A DNA stretch of 38,308 nucleotides from Allomyces macrogynus ATCC 38327 (GCA_000151295.1 GG745345.1:1008612-1046919), one strand, 5' to 3'. Positions 28,501 through 38,308 are shown, counted from the stretch's first letter. The notes: a model not told the origin generated them from the letters alone. Made by a program: numbers and translations.

Positions 28501-31100
28501 AAGTGCAGCAGCGCCCACAGCTCCTTCATCGAGTTTTGCACCGGCGTGCCCGTGAGCAGCAGTCGGTTGCGCGACTTGACTTGCAGCAGCGCGTTCCACC
28601 GCATCGACATGGACGACTTGATCGCCTGCGCCTCGTCGAGAATCATGTACTCCCACTCGACCGCCTGCAAGTACTTCAAATCCGAGATCGCGTACTGGTA
28701 GGACGTCACGACCACGTGCGCCGGCGAGTCGCGAGTGTAGACTTGCGCTTTCTTGGCCCAAAACTGGCGCAGCACGCCGCGATCTGTGGGCGTGCCCCAG
28801 TACGGAATCACCTTGAACGCCGGCACAAACCGCTCGAGTTCCTGCTGCCAATTGTGCAACGTCGACGCTGGCGTCACGACCAAGTAGGGCCCCCACATGC
28901 CGTGGTTCTCGGCGAGCCACGCGAGCAAGGCAATGCTCTGCACCGTCTTGCCGAGCCCCATTTCGTCGGCGAGAATGCCGTTGATCCCTTGCTCGTAGAG
29001 CGAAATGAGCCATTCGAGCCCCTTGAGCTGGTACTCCTTCAGCTCGCACGCCAGGAGCTTGGGCTGCACAACGTCGACGGTAAACTGGTCGGCGACCTTG
29101 CTCGTACTCGTGTGCTTTGCGAGCATATCGGCCGCGTATGCCTGCGCCTGCGCCGCGCACTCGGCCTCGTCGTCGAAATTGATATCGGCCACGGCCTTGA
29201 TCGTCAGCGGCGCCGGCTGGTCCGTCTCCATGTCCGCCGCGGTCTCGTCCCCGGCACCGTCGGCCCCCGATGATGACGACGACGCTGCTGCCGCACCCGG
29301 CGGCGGAGCAAGCGCGGGCGGCGCGAGCTTTTTCGAGACAAAATGTGTAAACAGCTCCGTCTGCGACAGCAAGAAATTGAGCTTGCGTTCCTGGCGCGTC
29401 ACTTCGCGCTGCTCCTCGAGCAATTTCTGCCGCTCGAGCGCCTCGGCCTGCGCGCGTTTCTGCGCCTCCTTCTCCACCTTCTCGTTGTGTTTCCAAAACA
29501 CGAGCGCTTCCTTCATGACGCGCTTGCCGCGCACAGTCGTGATATCGCGCGGGGTCGGGCGCCGCAGTGCCATGGACTCGCGCTCGAGCAGTTTGGCCAG
29601 ACGCTTGTAGTTGTTTTGCCGGATGCCGGCGTTGGCGTTGACCGACCGCGCGGCGCGCGGGATGATGGTCAGCGCAATGTGACGCCACAGGCGGAACCGC
29701 GAGGACTCGGCGTCGCGCTCGGCCTTGGCTGCGGCGCGTGCTGCGGCGGTCGCGGCCGACGACGGTTTACTCGACGATGATGCAGCTGCGGCCGCTGGTT
29801 CGTCTTGTGCGGGCGTGTCAGCGTCGGTCCCGTCGCCGTCGCCGGGGGTCGAGTCACGATCGAGCGTTGCAGCCGCAGCAGCGGCCACGGCCGCTGCCTT
29901 GACGCGCGTCCGGCGCAATGGGCGACCCGTCGCGCTTATGGCTGGGACGGGTGGGAGCAGCGCAGCCGCACTGGCCGCGGCGCCAGGCATGGGCGATGGC
30001 GAGATCGGGCGCGACGATGGCTGTGGAGGCAATCCCGGCCCAAGAAGCAATGCCGCGGCCGTGACCGTGGGCTTGACGGGACTCGGGATCGCGGGCATGG
30101 GCAATGCCACGGCCTCCGACTCACGAGCAGCCGCGGCCGCTGCTGCCGCTGCAGCCTCGGCCTGTGCACGATCCGCGCGTTCCTTGGCCTCGGCCGCTGC
30201 TGCGGCAATCCGCATCCGTTTCTGCGCGGCGCGACGCTGCCTCGCGGCCGCAGCCGCGGCTTCGCGCTTGGCCTTGAGCGCAGCCTCGCGACGCTGTTCG
30301 GCGATGACCACATTCCACTGCCGCTTCTGCACCTCGACGATCCGAGCGCGCTTGACCTGGATGCGGTGCTCGAGTGCGCGGCGTACGTTATCGGTTGCGT
30401 CGCCGAGCGTGCCCGTCATTTGATCGGCCATCGACTCTGCGAGTTCGACCTCGCGCGCGCGGCGCCGGGTAATGTAGTCGATGATGGCCGGCTGGATCAC
30501 GGCGGCCGGGTAGGTGCGCACGGGGGTCGCTGCGCGTGCAGCCGACGTCGCCGCGTCGGGACTCGCGCCGCCGGCAATCGTGCCGGCCGTGGGGCCCGTT
30601 AACGTGCGCGGCCCCGAAGACGAGGAGGAGGTGGCGGGGGGGGCCATGGTCGAGGCGGACGACCGCTTGCGCTTGACGCCGCGAGCGCTCGAGGTACCGC
30701 TCGAGGTACCGCTCGAGGCTGCGAGCGGCGGCGCCGATGGGTCGGTCAGGGCGAGCTGGCGCGCGGCGACAGCGGCCCGCGGACACGCGCGACCGGCCCG
30801 GTGGCCCCGGGAGCGGACGACGACGACGCGGGGTTGCGTGGCCGGCCGGATGCCGAGCTGGGACCGCTGGCCGTGGTGGTGGGAGGTGTGCCCGGCGCGT
30901 TCCCGGGCGGCGGGTTGAGCGAAAAGGACGTGACAACGGTCACGTCGCGCGCGGCGGCAGCCGCGGCGAGAGCAATGGCTGCCGACGAGGTGGGCGGCGC
31001 CGCCGTGGGCGGTAGGGCGGATCGGCCAGGGGGCATGGTGGGTGGTGGAGGAGGTGGTCGAGGTGGTTGACGACGAGCCGAAGTTGACAGGCGCGATCAC
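25573..31100 (-). CDS. INO80: INO80 chromatin-remodelling ATPase
   Basis: Two main exons: 31100-26912 and 26837-25573, with intron 26911-26838 (74 nt, GTCCG...CAG). Splicing restores [17 protein letters not shown], followed by [18 protein letters not shown]. About 1817 residues from the ATG at 31100. A DBINO domain (~465-600; [15 protein letters not shown] ... [14 protein letters not shown] ... [13 protein letters not shown]) marks the Ino80 subfamily. The SNF2 ATPase has [11 protein letters not shown] (~711), [10 protein letters not shown] (~821, DEAQ as in INO80) and [15 protein letters not shown]. An insertion of about 270 residues separates the lobes, as is typical for INO80. The C-lobe has [15 protein letters not shown] and [10 protein letters not shown]. 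The ~330-residue tail is Ala/Lys/Pro-rich. INO80 slides nucleosomes in transcription and repair. The N-terminus is doubtful: between ~31036 and 30750 a different frame (from the ATG at 31036) looks more protein-like, so translation may begin at 31036 with a frame change, or at 30647. Confidence 0.95.
30687..30718 (-). repeat. 12-bp tandem repeat near the INO80 N-terminus
   Basis: The unit gctcgaggtacc occurs in 2.7 tandem copies and encodes a Ser-Ser-Gly-Thr repeat in the disordered N-terminus. It is close to the point where the best reading frame changes. Confidence 0.75.
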
Positions 31101-31112
31101 GACTGGGCCAGC

Positions 31113-31138
31113 TGGCGGTGCTGGTTGGCGGTGCTGGT
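31113..31138. repeat. 13-bp direct tandem duplication in the INO80 upstream region
   Basis: Two exact adjacent copies of tggcggtgctggt, starting 13 bp outside the INO80 ATG on the upstream side. They may lie in the 5' UTR. No known binding motif is claimed. Confidence 0.7.
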
Positions 31139-31986
31139 TGGGCTTGGCCTTGGCTTTGGCCTTGGGTGCCGCGCGAGATGGGTCACTTCACGACGCCGAC
31201 GAGAACAAAGGCGCGCCTGGAAGATTGGAAGGAGACAACGCGCGTCAGCGACGAGCACGCACACGGCAGGGTCTCCTCGTCGGCCTGAGAGATGCGGGGC
31301 CAAGACGAACCGGCGCGGCCAAGGGAGCAAGTGAGACGGGCAGCGGTCGACAGCAGCGTGCGGCGGGCAGCGGGCGGCTCGCAGTGCGGTGGAGTGCGGG
31401 CCGACGGGCGGCGGCGAGGCGTGCGCGCTGGTCGGGGGAAGGGTGGGCGAGCGTGCGGCTGTGCGTTGCTGAGCGGGTCGCAGCCTTGCCGTGTCGGTCG
31501 CGGTGCGATTGCGGGCAGTCGTGTGTTGAGGTGGTGGAGGTGGAGGTCGGTGGGCGGCGTCGCGCGGGAGGATCGAAGAGCGCGGCGGGTTGGCGCAGGC
31601 CTTGGCGCGCGGCGAGTGCAGCATGCCGTGGGCGTGGGCGCGCCGTGGGGTCGGCATGGTTGTGCGCGACGGGTCGTCTTGGTTTTCGCTTGGGCGGTCG
31701 TGCGCGGCCGAGGTGGAGGTGATCTGGCACGTCCACGAGGGACGCGAGGGCGAAAGAGGCAGCCGACGCTTCTTCAAATCAGGCACATGCTGCCTCGTCT
31801 GCCGCCACGCACGTGCTTCGGCTGCCACACACATCGCAGCGTGTTGCGGCTTCCCGAACTGATCGAGCCAGATCATCTGTTCGGCCGACTCCCATCGCTG
31901 AAGCCGACTCGTGCCTCGCGATCGTCCTGCCCGTGCCGCGAGTCCCGCCGCGCTCCTCTCAAATCGCTCGCCCCACGCGCCGGCCC

Positions 31987-31994
31987 CATAAATA
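31987..31994 (+). promoter_or_regulatory. TATA-like element upstream of LYS9
   Basis: The sequence cataaata sits 82 bp before the LYS9 ATG in an otherwise very GC-rich stretch. Spacing and isolation fit a TATA box, but there is no transcript-start evidence. Confidence 0.4.
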
Positions 31995-32075
31995 CCCAGC
32001 GCCCCCGTGCCCGTCGCCGTGCTCGTGTCGCGCTCCTCCTTGCTCTCGCTCGCTCGCCTGCACCAGTCAGCCACC

Positions 32076-33664
32076 ATGGTCAAGTACGGCACAGCTCTCG
32101 ACCACGCGTCTGGCGGCACCATGTGATGAACAAGCCAACACTGATCGCTCTCACGTCATCAGGAAGATTCTCCTGCTCGGGTCCGGCTACGTTGCGCGCC
32201 CCTGCGCCGACTACCTCCTGCGTCGCGACGACAACCGCCTGACCGTCGGTATGTCGCTCTCTCTGGCCCACGCTCTGCGTCTGCGACCACGTTCCTGACG
32301 TTCTCGCTCTCATTCCCAATTATTTCAGCCTCGCGCCGCATCGAGCGCGCGCGCGCTCTGTGCCCGACGCATAAGAACGCAACCGCCATCTCGCTCGACG
32401 TGGCCGACCAGGCGGCGCTCTCGCGCGCTGTCGCCGAGCACGACCTCGTCATCTCGCTCGTGCCCTACACGCTGCACGCGCAGGTTATCAAGGCCGCCAT
32501 TGAGCACAAGAAGCATGTCGTGACCACCTCCTACATCTCGCCCGCCATGGCCGAACTGCACGACGCCGCGGCCAAGGCCGGCATCACCGTCTTCAATGAG
32601 ATTGGCGTCGACCCGGGCGTCGACCACCTCTACGCGCTCAAGACCATTTGGGAGACGCACGAGGCCGGCGGCAAGGTATTTTGATTTCGCGTTGTTCGTC
32701 GTTATTTGCTCCTACGCGACATTCAATTGACCGCGCAAATTTCGACTCGTAGATGGTCCACTTCACGTCCTACTGCGGCGGCCTGCCCGCGCCCGAATGC
32801 TCCAACAACCCGCTCGGCTACAAGTTCTCGTGGTCGTCGCGCGGCGTGCTGCTCGCGCTACGCAACGCCGCCAAGTACATTGAAAATGGCAAGGAAAAGG
32901 TGATCCCGGGCCCGGAGCTGCTCAAGTCGGCCAAGCCCATTTGGACGGGCTACCCGGCGTTTGCGTTTGAGGGGTACCCGAACCGCGACTCGACGCCCTA
33001 CGACGTGCGGTACGGCATTCCTGAGGCGCAGACTATTCTGCGCGGCACGCTGCGGTACCAAGGGTTCCCGGAATTCATGCAGGCTATGGTCGACCTCGGG
33101 TTCCTCGACGACGCGGAGCGCCCGTTCCTCGTCGAGTCCTCGGGTGCCAAATCGTGGCGCGCCGTGCTCGCGTCGATGCTCGGCTTGCCCGCGAACACGA
33201 CGACCGAGGCCCTTGAGCGCGCCGTGATTGCCAAAGCCAATCCCGCCGACGCGGCCGCGACGCAGCGTCTGCTCGATGGCATGCGGTGGATTGGCCTATT
33301 TGACGCGTCGGCAGCCGCGCCGCTGCGTGGGAACCCGCTCGATTCGCTGTGCGCGACGCTCGAGGCCAAGATGCAGTATGCTGACGGCGAGCGCGATATG
33401 GTCTTCTTGCAGCACCGGTTTGAGATTGAGACCAAGGATGGCCAGAGGAAGACGATCACGTCGACGCTCGTCGAGTACGGCACAGAGCAGGCGTCGGCTA
33501 TGGCCAAGACGGTCGGTGTGCCGTGCGGCGTCGCCACGCAGTTGGTGCTTGACGGCGTCATCACCACGCGCGGTGTGATTGCGCCAATGACGCGCGAGAC
33601 GGTGTTCCCGCTGATTCGCGAGCTGGAAAAGGAGGGGATTGTCATGCACGAGGTCATGTACTAG
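32076..33664 (+). CDS. LYS9: Saccharopine reductase (saccharopine dehydrogenase, NADP+, L-glutamate-forming)
   Basis: Four exons: 32076-32083, 32163-32248, 32329-32675 and 32753-33664. Introns are 79, 80 and 77 nt (GTACG...CAG, GTATG...CAG, GTATT...TAG). The product is 450 residues, the normal Lys9 length. The first coding exon is only 8 nt (ATGGTCAA) and splices to give MVKKILLLGSGYVARP, the Rossmann NAD(P)-binding turn. Family blocks follow: DLVISLVPYTLHAQVIK, HVVTTSYISPAM, NEIGVDPGVDHLYALKTI, YCGGLPAPECSNNPLGYKFS, WSSRGVLLALRNAAKY and IRGTLRYQGFPEF-type (here ILRGTLRYQGFPEF). The enzyme joins alpha-aminoadipate semialdehyde with glutamate to form saccharopine, the penultimate step of fungal lysine synthesis, in the cytosol. 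The standalone form, not fused to saccharopine dehydrogenase, is the fungal arrangement. All expected blocks are intact. Confidence 0.97.
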
Positions 33665-33984
33665 ACCGTCGTGGCGATGCCGTTCAGCACAGTAAATACA
33701 ATTTTAGTTATGTACTTATTGGAGGATCGCGCTTTCTGTTTAGGTGCAGTGGGCTTCGACTCCTTCTGATGCTCCCTTTCCTTCGTTATTCATGAGCAAA
33801 ACACAGGAAAAACAGGCTCACTGCTGCCATCGCCGTGCTCTGACAGCAGCCTTGTTGCTTTGATTGAGGAGAGAAAGGGAAAGAGGGAGTAACAAAATCT
33901 CTTCATCGCGAACAACAACCAATGATGCGCCATCCTCACTCCACGCGCGTCAAGCACGCCGCGAAACTGCCTCACGTACCCTTT
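33665..33984. other. Convergent intergenic region between LYS9 and ARPC1
   Basis: 320 bp, clearly AT-richer than the flanks (agtaaatacaattttagtta at 33690-33709). This is expected for two facing 3' UTRs and polyadenylation regions. No gene is seen. Confidence 0.5.
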
Positions 33985-35456
33985 TCATGCGAGCGCGAGC
34001 CGTTTCAGCGCCTCGTCGAGCGAGTGCCACAGGACAATCTTGCCGTCGATACCCGTCGTCACGTAGTGCGTCGGCGAGTACGGTTGAATGAGGCTAAGGA
34101 ACAGTCGCGAATGCGTCCGCGTCAGGTTCGTAGTCCATGCAAGGGGCGAAGGGAGGGCAAAAGCGAAGCGCCAACGTACGTGATCGAGTTTTGGTGCACG
34201 GTCGTGAGCTCCGTGTCCTGGTTGGCCTGCGTCGTGGCGCGCGAGTCCATGGCGCGGAATTTGGCCAGCGCCGAGTTGCCGTGCGAGGTGTTGGACTTCT
34301 TGCCCTCGTCGATCTTGCCGGCGTAGCGCCTGGTGTGCGGTGGAGAGGACGAATGAGAACCTCACCAATGAGCGAGTGGAGAAGAAAAAGAGACTAGATG
34401 GGCGTACCACTCGCCGTTGCCGCTGCTGACAAAGAGCACGGGCGTGCAATCGTGACCGACGGCGACGACCTCCGTGTCGTTGAGCCACATGACGCCGAGG
34501 AGCGGCAGGAGCATTGTTGGCACGGCGATCACTTGCGCGGTCGCGGGGTAGTAGACGTAGAAGCTCGAGTCGTGCGCTAGAATTTGGGACGACCACGCGA
34601 TCAGGGTCCGCGTTCAAGGGGGAACATGATACCGCGACAAAAGAAAAAAAAATCAAAAACAACGAACCAACAAACGCGAGCGCATTGCCGTCGGGGGAAA
34701 AGGCCACGTCGTGGACCCACCCGCACCCATCGGGCCCAATATCAGCGCAGATGGTGCCAAACGGCAACCGGTCACCCCACGGCGACGGCGCCGGCTTGGC
34801 ATCGAGCCCCTTGATGAAAGCCGAGAGCACACGCGCGCGGTTGTCGGCGCCCGCGGCAGCGAGCAGCACGTTGTTGGGGTGCCAGGCGATGCGCAAGACG
34901 GTCGAACGCAGCGGCTTTTTGAGGTGCTTGGCGACCCACCAGTCGTTATCCTGGTCAAAGTAGCACACCGAAACGCACTTGGCGCCCGAGGCGACGGCAA
35001 ACTTGTCGCCCTTGGGCGACCAGCGCACGTGCGTGGCCGAGCGGTTGATGCGAAGAAGTACGAGCGCCGGGTCCCATTGGTTGTTTTGCGCATCGAAGGA
35101 CCAGACGTAGCCGTTGCGGTCCTGCGAGCAAGTGACGAGCCGGTTGGTCGAGGGCGCCCAGTCGATGCCCGTGACGAGCGCCGTGTGCGAGGTGAGCGTG
35201 TGCGTGAGCGTCCACGAGTTGCCGGCGTCGAGCGCGTAGATGTGCACTTCGTTGGTGTTGGGGCACAGCGCAACCTCTGTTGGCGGGAGATGGGAGATGG
35301 TGATGATGGATCGGCGTTGAGCACGCGTGGACAGGACAAAGGCAGGCGGGTGGACAAGGAGCGCGTGGTGCAGCGCGACATACGCGAGCGATCGGCATTG
35401 AAGGCAAAGGCCGAGACGGGGCCCGGCAGGCTCAGCAGCACTTGCGGGTTGGTCAT
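33985..35456 (-). CDS. ARPC1: Arp2/3 complex subunit 1 (ARPC1/Arc40), WD40 protein
   Basis: Five exons: 35456-35384, 35276-34668, 34576-34408, 34329-34180 and 34093-33985. Introns are 107, 91, 78 and 86 nt. The product is 369 residues, the standard ARPC1 size. Splicing restores FNADRSQVALCPNTNEVHIY, LAFVAHDSSFYVYYPAT, GNGEWRYAGKIDEGKKS and HQNSITLIQPYSPTHYV, each diagnostic for ARPC1. Other markers are SHTALVTGIDWAPSTNRLVT, SQDRNGYVWSF, HVRWSPKGDKFAVASGAK and KKPLRSTVLRIAWHPN, which form the seven-blade WD40 propeller. ARPC1 links the Arp2/3 complex to nucleation-promoting factors and so drives branched actin assembly at endocytic patches. The end TGIDGKIVLWHSLDEALKRL closes the last blade. 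All blades appear present. Confidence 0.97.
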
Positions 35457-36060
35457 CTTGATGGTGGTGGTGGTGGGAGGGCGGATCGGTGCGGCGCAAT
35501 GCGGTTGCGGCGTTTGATGGTGCGTTCGTTCGTGGTGGTGGGAGGCGGCACGGTCTGCCACAAGTTGCAGGGCGCCCTGTCGCGTCGTTGGTTGCGGTTG
35601 CGGTCGTCGCGGCGGGCGCTGTTGCCGTCGTTGTCGGTCGCGTGCGGTGGGGAAGCCATTTGCGCTGGTGTGGTGGCGGTTGGTGGTCAACGAGCTTGGC
35701 ACACGAAGCCGCTCGCGCGTGGAGTCCGCGCGTGGAGTCCGCGTGGCGCACGTGTCCTGGATAGCACATGTCTCGCAGCCGATCTCACAGCTGTTCCAAG
35801 GGCTGTCGACGAGGCGGCCAGTTCCTTGGGCTTCCTGACGCTCTTCACGCCGAGAACCGACGTTCTTCGCGCCGAAACGCACAAAGATCGCAAGGCCAAC
35901 GCATAGATTCAACGGGTTGAGCCGTGCGATGCGATCGGACAGCCGCGGTCGCTTGATCAAGTCACACTGGCGAATTGACGCGAGACCCTTGCTATCCGTG
36001 GGCTCAAAATTCTGCTAATCTTTTCCCAGGCAAGGGCTGCAATCTATCCACCCAAAGCGA
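35457..36060. other. Intergenic region: ARPC1 promoter and COX18 3' end
   Basis: About 600 bp between two minus-strand genes. Frames are open in several directions but show no motifs. A CCACCACCACCATC-type repeat on the minus strand (35461-35475) lies just upstream of the ARPC1 ATG, in its leader. Confidence 0.45.
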
Positions 36061-37482
36061 CTACACAAAATCCTTGTTGCGACGTGGGTCGGCGTGGTCA
36101 CGCTGCCCCACGGACTCGGGCGCAACACCATCCGCATCTGCGGCCGTGTTCGCATGCTCGAGTGCCGCTTGGCTGGCTAGGTACCGCCGCGGCAACCATA
36201 TCTTGAACACAACGTTTTGCACCACGGAAAACGCCGCCGACGTGAGCCAATAGAGCACGACGCCAGCTGGCATGGCGTGCGCAATCGGCACCATGAGCAC
36301 GGCCGTGGCCCGCATCATGTGCTTGATGGCCGCATGCCGCGTCCAGCCCGCAGCAGGGGCCGCCGGTGTGGTTGGTACTGTGGTTGTGTCAATTGCGTCT
36401 GTTGCAGGTGCCGCCCTTGGTGCACTCGGCTCGATTGCAGGCGCCGTCTTCGATGCAGGTGATGCCGACGGAGCTGGGTTGAACATCGACAGAGCGGCCA
36501 GCTCAACATTGGCCAGCTGCATCCCGCCAAACGCGCACGCCGTGATCCACGTTGCGTCGGCTGCGGCCAAATGCGGCACAATCAGGTCGAGCAACGGGCC
36601 TGCGTCAGCACCGACCAAGGGTGCGGGACCATAGTCGCGCACGAGCACCGACACGGGCTCGGTGCCGGGGACGGCGGCCATGCGACGGAGCGTCAGCGAC
36701 ATGGTGATCCACAACGGCGCCTGCGCGAGCGGCGCCAGTGCCGTGAAGAGCGGGCGCACGCCGTGGTCGTGGTAGAGCTCGCCAATCTTGCGCGCGTACT
36801 GGCGCCTGTACTGCGCGACAAACTGGTCGTAGGACAAGTTGGCCTGGCGCGACTCGGCGCGCACCTGGTGGGCAATGGCGCGCTCCCACGCGCGCAACAG
36901 TGGGCGCAACTGCACCATTTTCAGCGCTGTTTGGTGCTGGTAGATGGCGAGCGGCAGCGTGATCGCGGACCGCAGCAGCACAGTCGTCGCGATAATGGCG
37001 GCGCCCCAACCAGCGCTGAGGGTGCGGTGCGCCGCTTCGAGCGCGAGGCCAGCAAGGTCGACAGGCGCCAGGCCAAATGGTTCTGGTGGTGGTGACGGGC
37101 CGGCATGGTTGCCTAGGCGGCGGGCATAGTCGGGGTTGGCACTGAGGTACGGCGCAGACTCGGGCCCAGACGCAGGAGCGGGCACCGGCGCCGACGCTTG
37201 TTCTGGCGCCGGCATGCTGGCGAAAAACGGATTGCAGCGGCTGTTCGAGCGCGGCGCAAGTGTTGCAGGAGGTCGCAGTCGTTGACGTTGTTGTCGTCTG
37301 CCGTGGAGCCGGCGGTTGCCAGAAGAGCCACGATCACCAGCAGAGACGGGCAGAGACAGGTGGATCACGACTGACCACCGCGCGGTACTGCCGTCGCCCG
37401 CCGCACCATCGCTATGTTTGCCTGCCGCTGGCCTCGTTCCGACTGCCCGCAATACGATCCAAGAATGCCCGTCGAGCGCCAT
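36061..37482 (-). CDS. COX18: COX18/Oxa1/YidC-family mitochondrial inner-membrane insertase
   Basis: A single exon of 473 residues from the ATG at 37482; a start at the internal ATG near 37215 is possible. The N-terminal ~90 residues are Arg-rich with few acids (GRRQQRQRLRPPATLAPRS), compatible with a mitochondrial presequence. Hydrophobic segments follow in the family order: WGAAIIATTVLLRSAITLPL with IYQHQTALK, then LAPLAQAPLWITMSLTLRRM, then a DATW-containing helix (ADATWITACAFGGMQLANVE), then two C-terminal helices (ATAVLMVPIAHAMPAGVVLY, WLTSAAFSVVQNVVFKIWL). The lack of a long C-terminal coiled coil and the H-Q-T-A-L-K loop after the first helix favour Cox18 over Oxa1. Cox18 exports the C-terminal part of Cox2 across the inner membrane for cytochrome oxidase assembly. 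An approximately 55-residue Pro/Thr/Ala insert interrupts the matrix loop before the last helices. Oxa1 paralogue identity cannot be fully excluded. Confidence 0.85.
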   Translation of the reverse strand: MALDGHSWIVLRAVGTRPAAGKHSDGAAGDGSTARWSVVIHLSLPVSAGDRGSSGNRRLHGRRQQRQRLRPPATLAPRSNSRCNPFFASMPAPEQASAPVPAPASGPESAPYLSANPDYARRLGNHAGPSPPPEPFGLAPVDLAGLALEAAHRTLSAGWGAAIIATTVLLRSAITLPLAIYQHQTALKMVQLRPLLRAWERAIAHQVRAESRQANLSYDQFVAQYRRQYARKIGELYHDHGVRPLFTALAPLAQAPLWITMSLTLRRMAAVPGTEPVSVLVRDYGPAPLVGADAGPLLDLIVPHLAAADATWITACAFGGMQLANVELAALSMFNPAPSASPASKTAPAIEPSAPRAAPATDAIDTTTVPTTPAAPAAGWTRHAAIKHMMRATAVLMVPIAHAMPAGVVLYWLTSAAFSVVQNVVFKIWLPRRYLASQAALEHANTAADADGVAPESVGQRDHADPRRNKDFV

Positions 37483-38248
37483 TCATGACCAACTCGGGCC
37501 CACGCCGCCGCCGCGCCGTGTCTCCTCGCTCGCAGCCCTGCCGAACAGCCATTCTCGTTGCCCTCCCAAGTTGACAGTTTCCGTGTGTCGTATCGGCCGA
37601 CACGCCGGCCAATCGGCTGTTTGGCGTCGCGTCGCGTCGCGTCATGTTCGCAGCAACTTGTGGAACTTGGCGCCCGTGCCTCCGATCCGGCCGTTCGCGC
37701 TGGCTGGTGGGCGGTTCGCGCTCGCTCGACTTGTCTCCCAGCCTGCTTGCTCGGCCGCCCACTGTGCCGGTGCCGATACGTTACTGTCTTCTGGCGCTCG
37801 TCCTCGACGCGATGGACCCGTTGTCGTTGCGACGTACGAACGGCGCGAGTGCGCGGCAACCGACCGGCAAAGGCAGTGCGAGCGGTGCGCGAACCGTGTG
37901 AGCAACGGTCCACCTTCGCGTGCCTTTTTCGGCCCTCGTCCTGTTGGCACGCGCCGCGCAAAGGCAGTCACCAACGGTGAACGACGCGTCCTTTCGCTCG
38001 CGACTCGCCGTGCACCGCGACGCGCTCGCGTCGCGCTGCGCCCGCTTCGCCATCGTGTGTAGTCTCGCTGCGGTGGGCGAGTTTGTCGTTGTCGTCGAAG
38101 CGCCACAGTGATTGTTGCTCGGTCCCTCACGGTCCTCGTCGTTGTCGTCGTCGCGGTTGTGTTCAAGGGATGGCGGCAGCGCGCACCTACTCCTCCCTCT
38201 CTGTCGCCGCGAGCCATTCCTCTGTCCGGTCCCGACCAATCTGCAAAG
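37483..38248. promoter_or_regulatory. Probable divergent upstream region of COX18, no gene seen
   Basis: About 770 bp with Arg-rich overlapping frames on both strands and no recognisable protein motif. It contains a short gcgtc repeat at 37624-37643. If a gene begins at 38249 on the + strand, this is a divergent promoter. Confidence 0.35.
37624..37643. repeat. (GCGTC)4 pentanucleotide repeat
   Basis: Four perfect copies of gcgtc. A related gcgtcgcgtcgcg motif recurs at the right edge of the window (38291-38303). Confidence 0.8.
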
Positions 38249-38308
38249 ATGCACCACCAACCAGCACACTTTGCTCCGCCGGAACCGACGAGCGCGTCGC
38301 GTCGCGAC
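38249..38308 (+). CDS. Possible start of a gene truncated by the right edge
   Basis: An ATG at 38249, preceded by ctgcaaag, opens a frame without stops to the window end (MHHQPAHFAPPEPTSASRRD). Twenty codons are too few to name a product. The position fits a gene divergent from COX18, but the call rests only on an ATG and an open frame. Confidence 0.25.
   Translation, partial: MHHQPAHFAPPEPTSASRRD

Larger units (their letters stand above)
31101..32075. promoter_or_regulatory. Divergent promoter region between INO80 (-) and LYS9 (+)
   Basis: About 975 bp between two outward-facing starts, so it should carry both promoters. It contains a 13-bp direct duplication (tggcggtgctggt, 31113-31125 and 31126-31138) next to the INO80 start. 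Long open frames exist on both strands but are Arg/Ala/Pro-rich, mutually overlapping and without motifs; I treat them as non-coding. Confidence 0.45.

Noticed and set aside
26887..29688. Minus-strand 933-codon frame overlapping INO80
   Set aside because: Arg/Ala/Gly-rich with no motif, and shifted by one from the INO80 frame, which carries all DBINO and helicase signatures.
31097..32122. Minus-strand 341-codon frame between INO80 and LYS9
   Set aside because: Arg/Pro/His-rich composition of a wrong frame, and it overlaps the LYS9 start and another open frame on the opposite strand. No family motif.
37483..38248. Several 60-248 codon frames at the right end
   Set aside because: They overlap on both strands, are Arg/Ser/Cys-rich and show no motif; probably promoter DNA.
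1..38308. tRNA, rRNA, CRISPR, insertion sequences, retroelements or viral genes
   Set aside because: No tRNA-like B boxes, terminal repeats, transposase or polymerase motifs, or spaced repeats were found on reading; the window looks like ordinary nuclear gene DNA.

Overview
This window looks like nuclear DNA of a GC-rich fungus, probably an early-diverging zoosporic one (Blastocladiomycota or a chytrid; the lineage is inference). The evidence is: (i) protein genes split by many short introns of about 60-107 nt, often with a GTACG-type donor; (ii) a fungal-type saccharopine reductase (LYS9) of the alpha-aminoadipate lysine pathway; (iii) INO80, MAF1, ARPC1, COX18 and Cdc7/SepH-type kinase genes, all eukaryotic; (iv) no operons, no ribosome-binding sites and no tRNA or rRNA genes that I could see. 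Because of the high GC content, long open frames run antisense to almost every real gene, and most are composition artefacts.

Layout. 1-5126 (-): partial gene for a very long Ala/Pro/Val-rich protein ending in an F-box-like and leucine-rich region, running off the left edge. 6183-8123 (-): SLC35C2/TPT-type nucleotide-sugar transporter. 8574-10125 (-): TRIP4/ASC-1 (Rqt4) ribosome-quality-control factor. About 10480-13500 (+): FHA-BRCT gene resembling MDC1/Mdb1, broken by about eight frame changes. 13794-15169 (+): MAF1, the RNA polymerase III repressor. 16088-18598 (+): class I cyclic nucleotide phosphodiesterase. 19452-20996 (+): F-box-like protein. 21496-24919 (-): Cdc7/SepH/MAP3K-epsilon-type kinase with an altered HRD motif, a Cys-rich finger and a C-terminal CaaX box. 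25573-31100 (-): INO80 ATPase. 32076-33664 (+): LYS9. 33985-35456 (-): ARPC1 of the Arp2/3 complex. 36061-37482 (-): COX18/Oxa1-family insertase. A possible gene start lies at 38249 (+).

The neighbours do not form one pathway. They are ordinary housekeeping genes covering chromatin and DNA damage, translation quality control, Pol III control, cAMP signalling, septation signalling, actin, lysine and mitochondria. The most unusual locus is the septation-type kinase, whose reconstructed C-terminus combines a FYVE/treble-clef-like Cys cluster with a Ras-like CaaX box and so suggests lipid anchoring. The second is the FHA-BRCT gene, which is either a decaying pseudogene or a stretch with consensus indels. 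All splice sites were read by eye from GT/AG signals and protein-family continuity; none has transcript support here.
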